DNA of 64,000 nucleotides from Myroides odoratus (GTDB taxonomy: Bacteria; Bacteroidota; Bacteroidia; Flavobacteriales; Flavobacteriaceae): positions 1 to 64,000 of the forward strand of contig NZ_LROZ01000008.1 in the NCBI RefSeq assembly GCF_001549985.1, read 5' to 3'. Within the stretch, counting starts at the first letter, position 1, and each line of letters starts with the position of its first letter. A program made the translations under genes and the position numbers. The notes beneath the pieces are model-generated. The model searched no databases. It saw only the letters and a list, made by a program, of their open reading frames with translations, and was not told where the DNA came from. Shown piece after piece: positions 44,731 to 54,081 of the stretch.

Positions 44731-46275
44731 ATGGCAAAACAAGAAGATATTTTTAAGAATGTTATTTCGCATGCAAAGGAGTATGGATATATTTTTCCAT
44801 CTAGCGAAATATACGATGGTTTGAGTGCAGTTTATGACTATGCTCAAAACGGTGTAGAGTTAAAAAGAAATATTAGAGAGTACTGGTGGAAATCCATGGT
44901 ACAAATGCACGAAAATATTGTAGGAATAGATGCCTCAATCTTTATGCATCCAACCACTTGGAAAGCTTCAGGTCACGTTGATGCATTCAATGACCCTTTA
45001 ATTGACAATAAAGACAGTAAAAAAAGATATAGAGCAGACGTTTTAATTGAAGACTACTGTGAAAAATTACACCAAAAAGCATTAAAAGAGATTGAAAAAG
45101 CGAAAAAACGCTTTGGAGAAGCTTTTGATGAGGAGCAATTTATTGCGACTAATCCACGTGTGGTAGAATACTACGCAAAGAAAAAAGAAATTTTAGAGCG
45201 CATGGCTCGCGGTTTAGATACAGGAGATTTGGCTGATGTAAAAGCACTTATCGAAGAGTTAGAAATCGCTGATCCTGAAACAGGTTCTAAAAACTGGACG
45301 GAAGTACGTCAATTTAACTTGATGTTTGGTACAAAATTAGGAGCTTCTGCAGATACGGCAATGGATTTATATCTACGCCCTGAAACGGCTCAAGGTATTT
45401 TTGTTAACTTCTTAAACGTTCAAAAAACGGGACGTATGAAAATTCCTTTTGGTATTGCCCAAACAGGAAAAGCATTCCGTAACGAAATTGTAGCACGCCA
45501 ATTCATTTTCCGTATGCGTGAATTTGAACAAATGGAAATGCAATTCTTCGTAAAACCAGGAGAGGAAATGAAATATTACGAGTATTGGAAAGATACGCGT
45601 TTAAAATGGCATTTATCTTTAGGTATGGGAGCAGAAAACTACCGTTACCACGATCACGAAAAATTAGCACATTATGCCAATGCTGCAACCGATATTGAAT
45701 TCAACTTCCCATTCGGATTTAAAGAATTAGAAGGAATTCACTCGCGTACAGACTTTGACTTAAAAGCACATGAGCAATTCTCAGGTAAAAAATTACAGTT
45801 CTTTGATAACGAAACCAATTCTTCGTATGTTCCATACGTGGTAGAAACCTCAGTAGGATTGGATCGTATGTTCTTATCTATCTTCTCTAAATCGCTACAA
45901 GAAGAAACGTTAGAAGATGGAACTACAAGAACGGTATTGAAATTACCTGCAGTATTAGCGCCAACAAAAGCAGCAATCTTCCCTCTAGTGAAAAAAGATG
46001 GTTTACCAGAAATTGCACAAGAGATTATCGAAGACTTGAAATGGGATTTCAACGTCGCTTATGATGAAAAAGATGCTGTAGGACGTCGTTACCGTCGTGC
46101 GGATGCTTTGGGAACTCCGTTCTGTATTACAGTGGATCACCAAACGCTAGAAGATAAAACCGTTACGATTCGCCACAGAGATACAATGAAACAAGATCGC
46201 GTTGCAATTGCAGATTTACGTTCGATTATCAACGAAGAAGTATCCATGAAAAATTGGTTAAAGAAAATGATGTAA
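44731..46275 (+). CDS. glyS: Glycyl-tRNA synthetase (dimeric class II)
   Basis: Charges tRNA-Gly with glycine. 514 residues of the homodimeric alpha2 type found in Bacteroidota. Motif 2 lies in GKAFRNEIVARQFIFRMREF and motif 3 in VVETSVGLDRMFL; LRPETAQGIFVNF is a family block, and the anticodon-binding domain fills the last 110 residues. It appears monocistronic with a perfect terminator behind it. Its -7 element touches the start codon. Confidence 0.96.
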   Translation: MAKQEDIFKNVISHAKEYGYIFPSSEIYDGLSAVYDYAQNGVELKRNIREYWWKSMVQMHENIVGIDASIFMHPTTWKASGHVDAFNDPLIDNKDSKKRYRADVLIEDYCEKLHQKALKEIEKAKKRFGEAFDEEQFIATNPRVVEYYAKKKEILERMARGLDTGDLADVKALIEELEIADPETGSKNWTEVRQFNLMFGTKLGASADTAMDLYLRPETAQGIFVNFLNVQKTGRMKIPFGIAQTGKAFRNEIVARQFIFRMREFEQMEMQFFVKPGEEMKYYEYWKDTRLKWHLSLGMGAENYRYHDHEKLAHYANAATDIEFNFPFGFKELEGIHSRTDFDLKAHEQFSGKKLQFFDNETNSSYVPYVVETSVGLDRMFLSIFSKSLQEETLEDGTTRTVLKLPAVLAPTKAAIFPLVKKDGLPEIAQEIIEDLKWDFNVAYDEKDAVGRRYRRADALGTPFCITVDHQTLEDKTVTIRHRDTMKQDRVAIADLRSIINEEVSMKNWLKKMM

Positions 46276-46298
46276 CCCATCATTATTATTCCATATAC

Positions 46299-46333
46299 AA
46301 GGTTCCTCAACAGATGTTGAGGAACCTTTTTTT
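46299..46333 (+). terminator. Terminator of glyS
   Basis: AAGGTTCCTCAACA and TGTTGAGGAACCTT form a perfect 14-pair stem around GA, followed by five further T. Confidence 0.9.
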
Positions 46334-46866
46334 ATTCTTTTGCTTATCGCCTCTTCACTTTCAAATCCTTTACTTACTTTATACACTTCAACCTTAGAAC
46401 GGATATAACCAAATCCCATTCCATACTTACTTGTTGTTGTAAGCGTTTCAACTTGTGAATCCGTTCATTAGGTAGGTATTCATCATGGTCGTTCATTATT
46501 ATGGCTGCTAAAGTAACCCTCCCAATATATGAGGAAGGTGTGCTATTTTTCAATTGAAAGTAACCCTATTCATAAACTAAATCATCCAATTGAGAACCCT
46601 TTGTAATCTCATAAACAAAAGTCAAATAATCAACTACTCTTATTTAGAAAATACATTTTCACATAATTAATGTGGTTTACATCTAAAAAAATATTAATTT
46701 TAATACATTATCACGACCAAAAATCAAAAATAACACCATTATTTTATTGTACACCTTTTTTAATTTGATTCTTTGGAAGTGTGTATGTTTCTTAATGTAG
46801 GTTAAGTCGCTATTAATCAGAACACGTCTAACTTTGTATTATTGATAATCACAAAATATAACAGAT
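46334..46866. other. Long intergenic region, no certain gene
   Basis: 533 bp between glyS and the YceI gene. It holds a possible minus-strand remnant gene (46374-46496) and a TAACTTTG (46829-46836) that is a likely -7 element for the YceI gene 30 bases on. Nothing else is recognised. Confidence 0.5.
46374..46496 (-). CDS. Possible small or remnant gene of 40 residues
   Basis: An ATG at 46496 opens 40 codons (MNDHDEYLPNERIHKLKRL at the start), and the frame stays open about 23 codons further upstream. The composition looks more protein-like than other frames in this region, but there is no promoter and I recognise no family. It may be a decayed gene end. Confidence 0.25.
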   Translation of the reverse strand: MNDHDEYLPNERIHKLKRLQQQVSMEWDLVISVLRLKCIK

Positions 46867-47442
46867 ATGAAAAAAATAGCTTTATTCGTTGTAGCAGCCT
46901 TATTCTCAGTTACTTCATTTGCACAAACAAAATGGAATGTTGACCCAATGCACTCGTTCCTAAACTTTTCAGTAAAACACTTAGGCATTTCTTTTGTTGA
47001 TGGTAAATTCGAAAAATATGAAGGAACATTTGTAGGAAATCCTGAAGATTTAACGAAAGGTACTTTCAGCTTTACTGTAGATGCAAACAGCATCGATACA
47101 GGTGTTGAAATGCGCGATAATCACTTAAAATCGGCAGATTTTTTTGATACAGCAAAATTTGCTTCCATAAAATTTGACACAAAATCAATCAAAAAAACAG
47201 GGAAAGATAAATATGAGTTAGCAGGAAACCTAACAATTAAGAATATCACCAAACCTGTAACTTTTAAATTAACCTATGGTGGTTTATTAGCAGATGATGG
47301 AAATGGGAATACTAAACTTGGTTTTCAAGCAACAACGACAATCAACCGTTTTGACTTTGATGTAGCCTATGACCCAACAGGACAAGCTATTGGGAAAGAG
47401 ATTGATATTACCGTGAATTTAGAATTCAGTAAGGCTAACTAA
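46867..47442 (+). CDS. YceI-family periplasmic protein
   Basis: 191 residues with a signal peptide (about 1-19, ending TSFAQ). The mature part is the YceI lipocalin-like barrel: WNVDPMHSFLNFSVKHLG at its start, NHLKSADFFDTAKF, and the closing EIDITVNLEF. The family binds polyisoprenoids such as quinone precursors in a hydrophobic pocket. In flavobacteria such proteins are common and often induced by stress. It is transcribed alone, with a TAACTTTG 30 bases before the ATG. Confidence 0.9.
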   Translation: MKKIALFVVAALFSVTSFAQTKWNVDPMHSFLNFSVKHLGISFVDGKFEKYEGTFVGNPEDLTKGTFSFTVDANSIDTGVEMRDNHLKSADFFDTAKFASIKFDTKSIKKTGKDKYELAGNLTIKNITKPVTFKLTYGGLLADDGNGNTKLGFQATTTINRFDFDVAYDPTGQAIGKEIDITVNLEFSKAN

Positions 47443-47463
47443 TCCTTTATATATCTTTAAATG

Positions 47464-47499
47464 AAAAGGGCTCGCTATGAATAGCGAGCCCTTTTTTAT
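47464..47499. terminator. Bidirectional terminator
   Basis: AAAAGGGCTCGCTAT and ATAGCGAGCCCTTTT form a perfect 15-pair stem around GA with T on the plus side. It lies between the convergent YceI and NAD(P)-binding genes and overlaps the stop of the latter. Confidence 0.85.
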
Positions 47500-48128
47500 A
47501 TTTCATCATTTTCAATCACAACCAAATTATAGGTAACGTGATCTACAGCTCCATTGCGAATGCGATCGGCTACTTTAGAAACAGCCACAGGGCTATACGA
47601 TTTAAACAACCCTATTCGATTGAGAAGCTGCAACACTTTTACGCCTATTTTCTCACCGCCTCGATCGGAATTCGGTCGAATTAGCGAACTTGGTCGGATG
47701 ATAATCGTACGGCTAAAATGCAATTGGGCAATCGCTTGCTCTATTCTTCCTTTTAGGTAAAGATAAAAGACTTTACTGCGATAATCTGCTCCTTTAGAGG
47801 AAACCAAAACGAACGTTTCTACGGATTTAACCTTGCAATACTTCGCAAATTGAATTACATAATCATAGTCGATATGCCATTGTGCTGCTTTTCCGCCTGC
47901 TTGCTTCTTCGTCGTTCCTAAACAACTAAAAGCAACATCCCCTTCAATGAGATGATGCCATTGTCCCATTTGTTCAAAATCAACGACATGACAAATCAGC
48001 TTAGGATGCTGAATATCCCAAGGGCTTCGCACAAAAATCTCAACAAAATGATAGCGCTCATCACACAATAGTTGACGGACTAATACTTTTCCAACGGCTC
48101 CTGTTGCGCCAATAATTACAGCTCTCAT
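47496..48128 (-). CDS. NAD(P)-binding atypical SDR (TIP30/HTATIP2-like)
   Basis: 210 residues, a Rossmann-fold protein with the N-terminal glycine motif IIGATGAVGK and FVRSPWD for cofactor binding. FSCLGTTKKQAGG and VLVSSKGAD match the small NAD(P)H-binding oxidoreductase family that includes TIP30/HTATIP2. The classical YxxxK pair is present in modified form in FYLYLKGRIE. The substrate is unknown. It starts 57 bp after the second aspartase-like gene and may share its transcript. Confidence 0.78.
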   Translation of the reverse strand: MRAVIIGATGAVGKVLVRQLLCDERYHFVEIFVRSPWDIQHPKLICHVVDFEQMGQWHHLIEGDVAFSCLGTTKKQAGGKAAQWHIDYDYVIQFAKYCKVKSVETFVLVSSKGADYRSKVFYLYLKGRIEQAIAQLHFSRTIIIRPSSLIRPNSDRGGEKIGVKVLQLLNRIGLFKSYSPVAVSKVADRIRNGAVDHVTYNLVVIENDEI

Positions 48129-48185
48129 ATTAGTAATTTACAAAAAAAACTAAAACGATTGATTTCTTTTTACATTTTCTTAGGC

Positions 48186-49595
48186 TTACTTGGCTACTCC
48201 ATGTGGCGCAAGCATGTGTTTAGGATCTAGTAATTCATCCAATTGCTCTTTAGTCATCAACTGATGAGCGAGGATTAAATCATATACTCCTTTTCCTGTT
48301 TCTAGTGCTTCTTTGGCAATTTTTGTACTTGCTTTATACCCAATATAAGGGTTTAATGCAGTTACAATTCCAATACTCTGTAACACTTGCTCTTTAGTAT
48401 GATCAGCATTTGCTTGAATTCCTTTGATGCACTTCTCGTTTAATGTATCCATGGCTTGAATCATCCATTCCATAGATTCCATCAAACTATGTACCAAAAC
48501 AGGTTCCATTACATTCAACTGCAACTGTGCAGCTTCTGAAGCCATAGTAATCGTCATATCATTTCCGATTACTTTAAAACACACCTGATTCACAACCTCC
48601 GGAATCACTGGATTTACTTTTCCAGGCATAATAGAAGAACCTGGTTGCATGGCAGGCAACTGAATTTCAGCTAATCCTGTACGCGGACCAGAAGACAGTA
48701 AACGCAAGTCATTACACATCTTTGATAACTTAATAGCAACCTTTTTCAAGGTATTAGAATAAGCCACCAATCCACTCGTATCCGATGTTGCTTCGATTAA
48801 ATTTGCCGCTGAAACTACAGGTTGCTGCATGAGCTTCCCTAAATGTTGAGCACATAAAGTAGCATATCCAGGAACTGCATTTAATCCTGTTCCAATAGCG
48901 GTAGCCCCCATATTAATTTCCAAAAATGCTTGACTCGCTTCTTCTAATTTGTTTATTTCACGCGCTAACGTAAAAGCAAAAGCTCCAAACTCCTGTCCTA
49001 AAGTCATCGGAACAGCATCTTGCAATTGCGTACGTCCCATTTTAAGGATATCTTGAAATGCAATCTCTTTTTCTTCTAATGCTTGAACTAACGAAGTTAA
49101 GGCGAGTACAACACGTTGATTCATCTCAAATAACGCCACTTTAAATGCGGTTGGATAGGCATCATTTGTTGATTGAGATAAATTCACATGATCATTCGGT
49201 GAACAATACTGATATTCTCCTTTAGCATGACCTAAAATTTCCAAGGCGCGATTAGCAATCACTTCATTGGCATTCATATTCGTTGAAGTCCCCGCTCCTC
49301 CTTGAATCATATCAATAGGAAAATCCTGATGAAATTGACCCGCTACTAGTTCTTTACATGCAGTTTCAATGGCTTGATATATTGTTGAATCTAAGAGTTG
49401 AAGTTCATAATTGGTTTTAGCAGCTGCCCATTTTACTAACGCTAATCCTTTAATAAAAGCAGGATAATCTGCCAACTTTTGCTTCGAAATAGCAAAATTA
49501 GCAATCGCTCTTTGGGTTTGCACCCCATAATACGCATCAATAGGAACTTCGATTTCTCCTAATAAATCGCTTTCAATTCTCGTTTTTTTCATCAC
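48186..49595 (-). CDS. aspA: Aspartate ammonia-lyase-like protein, second copy
   Basis: 469 residues, the same length as the aspA at 4831 and clearly paralogous: GGAGTSTNMNANEV, HVNLSQSTNDAYPT and the GSSIMPGKVNP catalytic loop are all conserved. It is a functional-looking member of the aspartase/fumarase C superfamily. Which substrate it prefers is not certain; the strong similarity to the operon copy favours aspartate. Unlike the first copy it is not linked to asparaginase or DcuB but lies after ychJ (56 bp) and before an NAD(P)-binding protein, so it may serve a different growth condition. Confidence 0.82.
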   Translation of the reverse strand: MMKKTRIESDLLGEIEVPIDAYYGVQTQRAIANFAISKQKLADYPAFIKGLALVKWAAAKTNYELQLLDSTIYQAIETACKELVAGQFHQDFPIDMIQGGAGTSTNMNANEVIANRALEILGHAKGEYQYCSPNDHVNLSQSTNDAYPTAFKVALFEMNQRVVLALTSLVQALEEKEIAFQDILKMGRTQLQDAVPMTLGQEFGAFAFTLAREINKLEEASQAFLEINMGATAIGTGLNAVPGYATLCAQHLGKLMQQPVVSAANLIEATSDTSGLVAYSNTLKKVAIKLSKMCNDLRLLSSGPRTGLAEIQLPAMQPGSSIMPGKVNPVIPEVVNQVCFKVIGNDMTITMASEAAQLQLNVMEPVLVHSLMESMEWMIQAMDTLNEKCIKGIQANADHTKEQVLQSIGIVTALNPYIGYKASTKIAKEALETGKGVYDLILAHQLMTKEQLDELLDPKHMLAPHGVAK

Positions 49596-49651
49596 TTTTT
49601 TTTGCTTATACTACTTTCATTTATTCTTTTACATCCTAAACTAGGAATGCA

Positions 49652-50026
49652 CTACGCTTCAAAAGTACCAGACACATAGTACAGTTTTTCACCTAACAAT
49701 TCAAAGGTTGAATTTTCATAATGTTGATGGTCCTGTCCATTTGCATCTTTGAAATAGGCACGAAATACAACTTGTAAAGCTGAGGCCGCTTCAATTTCTA
49801 ATCGTACCCATTGATTTTCACTAGCCCATTGTAAAATTGATTTTTTACTATACAAATGACGCGTTCGCGGATGTGTTGTATCAATCAGATACTTCGCATT
49901 GGCTAATACATAAGCTGTATATCTAGAACGCATCAAGGCTTCTGCTGTTGTTGGATACGCCGCTCCTTGGAGAAAAGGCATACAACAATCCGCTAATTGA
50001 TGTTCACTACCACAAGGACATTCCAT
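49652..50026 (-). CDS. YchJ-family (UPF0225) protein with SEC-C motif
   Basis: 124 residues. The N-terminal zinc-binding SEC-C motif is CPCGSEHQLADCC; the TAEALMRSRYTAYVL segment and the NTF2-like C-terminal half (VVFRAYFKDANG, HYENSTFELL) define the YchJ family. The biochemical function is not known. It starts four bases after a 63-residue gene and is followed by the second aspartase-like gene. Confidence 0.88.
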   Translation of the reverse strand: MECPCGSEHQLADCCMPFLQGAAYPTTAEALMRSRYTAYVLANAKYLIDTTHPRTRHLYSKKSILQWASENQWVRLEIEAASALQVVFRAYFKDANGQDHQHYENSTFELLGEKLYYVSGTFEA

Positions 50027-50030
50027 ATCA

Positions 50031-50222
50031 TTAAGCTTCTATTTGTTGTTGTAAATCTCCTACAATCTTTTGCATCTTGGCAAAACGCACCAATTCTTCA
50101 TCTGTCTCAGCACAATCAATCATCGCCTTTAATCGGAGTTGTATCTCCTCTGCTAATCTTCGAGCTTCTACCTGTTTTCCTTGTTCCACCATTTGCTTTA
50201 AAATGATTATTAACTTTTCCAT
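50031..50222 (-). CDS. Small coiled-coil protein upstream of ychJ
   Basis: 63 residues, almost wholly helical and charged, with heptad-like hydrophobic spacing (ILKQMVEQGKQVEARRLAEE, VRFAKMQKIVGDLQQQIEA). I recognise no family. It lies four bases before ychJ on the same strand, so it is very likely translated and co-expressed. A TATCTTTG (50257-50250) 27 bases upstream is a likely -7 element. Confidence 0.6.
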   Translation of the reverse strand: MEKLIIILKQMVEQGKQVEARRLAEEIQLRLKAMIDCAETDEELVRFAKMQKIVGDLQQQIEA

Positions 50223-50330
50223 GCCGTTTTACTTTTTGCTTATACATTACAAAGATATTGGTTGCTTTCATTTAATGTGGTTTTTTATTCCCTCGATTTC
50301 TGTTATTTTTAAGTAAACAAAACCCCTTTT

Positions 50331-51011
50331 ATGCTCAAAGACCTCCTCAATCTCTTTTTTCCGAAAAGCTGTTCGGGCTGTTCTCGTATCCTCCTTGCGC
50401 AAGAAGAATTGCTATGTACTGCTTGTCGAGCAGCCTTGCCCTTTACGAACCAACATTTGCATCCTTCCAATGAAGCCATGGGAAAATTTTATGGCAAAGT
50501 CAACATACAACAAGCAAGTTGCTTGTTGTACTACGTCAAAAATGGTATTGTCTCTAATCTTCTTCATCAGCTGAAATACAACAACCAACCCGAAATTAGT
50601 TTTACTCTTGGTATTTTATACGCAGAATTTCTCGCGGAGACTCAGGCGTTTCCACTAGTCGATTTCATAGTTCCCGTCCCATTGCATCGCAAAAAACTTC
50701 GTCAACGCGGTTACAATCAAGTGGATGGATTTGCAAAAGCTTTGAGTCAACGGTTTCACGTTCCACTCCATCCTTCCGTTCTAATCAAAGTAGAACAAAC
50801 CGCTTCACAAACAACAAAAAGCTTTCAAGAACGCATACAAGCAAAACCTACTGTTTTTCAGTTACAAGCTACATCTGACTTAACGGGCAAACACTTTTTG
50901 CTATTGGATGACATTCTAACAACAGGAAGCACCTTGGAAACGTGTGCAAGGCTTTTATTACAAATCCCTGATAGCAAGGTGAGTATTTTGTGTTTAGCCT
51001 ACACAAAATAA
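50331..51011 (+). CDS. comF: ComF-family phosphoribosyltransferase-like protein
   Basis: 226 residues. An N-terminal four-cysteine zinc finger (SCSGC and LCTACR) is followed by a phosphoribosyltransferase fold with the PRPP-binding motif LLLDDILTTGSTLETC and the VPVPLHRKKLRQRGYNQ block. ComF proteins support DNA uptake and transformation, and some act in recombination after uptake. It is transcribed away from the ychJ group; the Ig-like lipoprotein gene follows after 68 bp. Confidence 0.92.
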   Translation: MLKDLLNLFFPKSCSGCSRILLAQEELLCTACRAALPFTNQHLHPSNEAMGKFYGKVNIQQASCLLYYVKNGIVSNLLHQLKYNNQPEISFTLGILYAEFLAETQAFPLVDFIVPVPLHRKKLRQRGYNQVDGFAKALSQRFHVPLHPSVLIKVEQTASQTTKSFQERIQAKPTVFQLQATSDLTGKHFLLLDDILTTGSTLETCARLLLQIPDSKVSILCLAYTK

Positions 51012-51079
51012 AGTTTTTAGGGGCTGATATTTTCTAAGTAAAAAATATAATTGTTACTTTGCCTTTTCAAAACAAAACT

Positions 51080-52750
51080 ATGTCGAAGTTTCGTCTTTAT
51101 TTTTTTACTTGTTTACTCATTTTATGTGTAACCTGTTTCTCTAATTGTGCTAAAAGAGGCTATATTTCTGGTGGTCCTATGGATACACTACCTCCTGTCG
51201 TATTAAAAAGTTATCCTGAAAATTATTCGATTAACTTTGATAAGGATGAGATTAGAATTGAATTTGATGAATTCATCAAAATAAAAAATGCCAATCAGAA
51301 TTTAATTGTTTCTCCACCGTTGAAGAACAATCCTGAAATTTCCCCTATGGGAAGTCCTAAAAAGACAATGACGATTAAGCTTAGGGATACGCTACACCCC
51401 AATACAACCTATAGTTTCAATTTTGGAGATGCCATAACAGATAATAACGAAGGAAACGTATTACCTCAATTTAAATATATTTTCTCCACAGGAAGTTATA
51501 TTGATTCACTAAAGCTTCAAGGAACCATACAATCAGCGCATCAGCTAAAAACGGACAACTTTGTCAATGTTATGTTATATGATGCTACGACCTTCAAAGA
51601 CTCAACCATTTACAAAGAGAAACCCTTGTATATCACCAATACACTTGATTCTCTAACTACCTTCTCTATTGAGAATATCAAAGCAGGAACGTATTATGCT
51701 GTTGCGTTAAAGCAAAAAACGAATACGTATATGTTTAAGCCTGATCAAGATAAGGTTGCTTTTATCTTGGACACTATTGTGATCCCTACCGATAAAAAAT
51801 ACAATCTAGTCTTATTCAAATCAGAAGAAAAGTTTACGGCTAAACGTCCCGCTCAAATTTCGGAGAACAAATGGTATTTGCCTTATAAGGGTAATAAAGA
51901 AGGAGTAAAAATTAAAGTATCTAAAAATGACAGTATAATCCAAAGTGTATATACACCATTGGAAGGAAAAGACTCCCTTCAGGCTTGGTTCCCTAAGGTC
52001 ATTGCAGATTCGCTTCATATTGCCGTTAGCAAAGAGGATTATTTAGAGACATTTACCGTACGTCCTCGTGCAAAAATGAAGGAAATTGATACCTTGAGTG
52101 TGACAGCAAAGAATAACAACATCGATTTCAAAGAGAATTTTACCTTAAAAACAACAACACCTATTGCTACAGTAAATAAAAATTTGATTCAAATTATCAA
52201 CAAGGACTCGCTCCCTGTTTCCTTTGAAGTTCAAGAAATATTGGATGAGCAAAAAATAGCGTTACTATTTGAGAAAAATCAAGAAGAATTATATGCCATT
52301 CAACTGTTGCCTCAAGCCTTAACAGATATTTTTGGCCATGCTAACGATACTTTAAGCTATGCGTTGAAAACAACAAAGCACAGTGATTATGGGAATTTAA
52401 ACCTCAGTTTAAATTCTGTTAAACGCTATCCAATTATTGTTGAACTGATTGACGAACAAGAAAAAGTATATGCAACACAAATCATCAAAGAACCGCAAAC
52501 TGTCGTTTTTGATTTATTACCCCCGCGTAAATACTATGTGCGTATCGTTTATGACGACAATCAAAATGGCAAATGGGATACAGGCTATTATTGGGATAAA
52601 CGCCAACCGGAAGAAACCTTTTACACTGATGAGCCCATTGATGTTCGCGCAAACTGGGACATCAATCAAGATATAGATGTATTGGCTATTCCGAAGAAGA
52701 AAACGTCAACAAATCCTACGAAACCAGCGAAAAAACCAGCAAAGAGATAA
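51080..52750 (+). CDS. Ig-like (Big_5) domain lipoprotein
   Basis: About 556 residues from the ATG at 51080; a TTG-initiated start at 51059 would overlap the likely promoter. The signal peptide ends in the lipobox CFSNCAK, so it is a lipoprotein, probably in the outer membrane. Residues 35-145 are a bacterial Ig-like domain (PPVVLKSYPENYS, RIEFDEFI, TYSFNFGDAI, YIFSTG). Further beta-rich domains follow, and the C-terminus is Lys/Pro-rich (KKKTSTNPTKPAKKP). The function is unknown, but the protein is of a type common in Bacteroidota envelopes. Confidence 0.85.
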   Translation: MSKFRLYFFTCLLILCVTCFSNCAKRGYISGGPMDTLPPVVLKSYPENYSINFDKDEIRIEFDEFIKIKNANQNLIVSPPLKNNPEISPMGSPKKTMTIKLRDTLHPNTTYSFNFGDAITDNNEGNVLPQFKYIFSTGSYIDSLKLQGTIQSAHQLKTDNFVNVMLYDATTFKDSTIYKEKPLYITNTLDSLTTFSIENIKAGTYYAVALKQKTNTYMFKPDQDKVAFILDTIVIPTDKKYNLVLFKSEEKFTAKRPAQISENKWYLPYKGNKEGVKIKVSKNDSIIQSVYTPLEGKDSLQAWFPKVIADSLHIAVSKEDYLETFTVRPRAKMKEIDTLSVTAKNNNIDFKENFTLKTTTPIATVNKNLIQIINKDSLPVSFEVQEILDEQKIALLFEKNQEELYAIQLLPQALTDIFGHANDTLSYALKTTKHSDYGNLNLSLNSVKRYPIIVELIDEQEKVYATQIIKEPQTVVFDLLPPRKYYVRIVYDDNQNGKWDTGYYWDKRQPEETFYTDEPIDVRANWDINQDIDVLAIPKKKTSTNPTKPAKKPAKR

Positions 52751-52753
52751 AAC

Positions 52754-52794
52754 AAAAAGCAGCAGCCAACTAAAATGGACTGCTGCTTTTTGTT
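52754..52794. terminator. Bidirectional terminator
   Basis: AAAAAGCAGCAG and CTGCTGCTTTTT form a 12-pair stem with a 14-base loop. It lies between the Ig-like lipoprotein gene (+) and the convergent DUF3999 gene (-). Confidence 0.75.
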
Positions 52795-52813
52795 TCTATC
52801 ATTTTTATCTTTT

Positions 52814-54046
52814 TTACTTCTCTAATTTCTGGAAGGTTTTATAACAGATATACGCAATAAATAATCCTACAACAATCAAGACACCCCATAGGATCATATT
52901 TAATCGATCTCGATTGCTTTGTTCTTCATTCGCGTCTTCTTTTACCACGGTTTGATAGTTGAAATCCTGCGTTTGAACGAGAGGCAAATTCACAGGGATA
53001 TCATTTTTAAAATAAGTAATATCATATTCTGGTACGCCTTGCGTTGAGCTATTAACTTCTACCTCATACTTTTCATTTGCCTCAAGATACGCTGTTGCAA
53101 AGCGAGTTAACGCATAAAGCTGAACGGATTGAATTGTAAGTGGTCTATTATTTCCATTCTCAATTTCTATATAAGGATTGCGAACCAATACATCATCTAA
53201 CATCCACTCATTTTGCTGTTTAGAAGAAATAATAAACGGAACCACTACGTTTGTTATTGAATCTTTTAAAACAGCCTTGCGATAGTAATCTGTTGGCGAT
53301 GCTATCTCTAGCACTAGTTTATTTAATTTATAACTCAACTCCTGTGGAACAAAGGACACCCACGTTTTTTTATCTTTCGAATGGGTGGTACTCTTATCAT
53401 ATTGCAGCTGAATTGGACTAAATTGACCATAGGTCTTTGTTCCAACTACCGTAGTTACTTTGTTTACTTTCAGGGGAGTTGATTGATTGTTAATCAGCTC
53501 CATTTCATAATACGGATAACGTCCTTCGGGAATAGAAACAAACAAGGTTTCTTCTTCTCGTTCGGAAGAGGCATAGGTATAAATAGGTGTTTTTTGTTTG
53601 ACAATAAACCAGTCTTTTTTGTTCATACTTCCTCTTACAGATGCCGTAATTGCAACGTCTGCTTTATTTATCGTAACATAAAAATCCGCAATCTTTTTTT
53701 CTTCTGGATTGTGAATAACGAAGCGATTGATGCTATCTCGCTCTACGCGATCCATTAAGGGATGTTCAACAACCTTCGTTTCTTTAGACGTTGGCTGTAC
53801 GGCTCGAATAAAATAAGGCACTTCAATCGCTTGTCCTTGTTCTTGTTTAAGAATACGAAGATTAGATAAGTCCGCTTTAGCATTCCCTATTAATCGATTA
53901 TCCAATTCAATCGAATAATATCCACGCGCTGCCACAGGAGGAAGACTTGCCTTATAAATTTTAGTTTGAGCATATCCAGATGATGTACTCAGCAAACAAG
54001 TTCCCCCTACCATCCAGACTACCGCCATCTGATATATTTTCTTCAT
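52814..54046 (-). CDS. DUF3999-family exported protein
   Basis: About 410 residues from the ATG at 54046, which gives a signal peptide (MAVVWMVGGTCLLSTSSGYA). A long beta-rich periplasmic part follows, then one membrane helix near the C-terminus (MILWGVLIVVGLFIAYICY) and a short cytoplasmic tail. This topology and the partner upstream match DUF3999. No activity is known. It starts about 36 bp after the DUF2339 gene, and the two families are commonly neighbours. Confidence 0.8.
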   Translation of the reverse strand: MKKIYQMAVVWMVGGTCLLSTSSGYAQTKIYKASLPPVAARGYYSIELDNRLIGNAKADLSNLRILKQEQGQAIEVPYFIRAVQPTSKETKVVEHPLMDRVERDSINRFVIHNPEEKKIADFYVTINKADVAITASVRGSMNKKDWFIVKQKTPIYTYASSEREEETLFVSIPEGRYPYYEMELINNQSTPLKVNKVTTVVGTKTYGQFSPIQLQYDKSTTHSKDKKTWVSFVPQELSYKLNKLVLEIASPTDYYRKAVLKDSITNVVVPFIISSKQQNEWMLDDVLVRNPYIEIENGNNRPLTIQSVQLYALTRFATAYLEANEKYEVEVNSSTQGVPEYDITYFKNDIPVNLPLVQTQDFNYQTVVKEDANEEQSNRDRLNMILWGVLIVVGLFIAYICYKTFQKLEK

Positions 54047-54081
54047 GTGTAATGCTTTTAATTGCAATAAAAATAAGCGGT

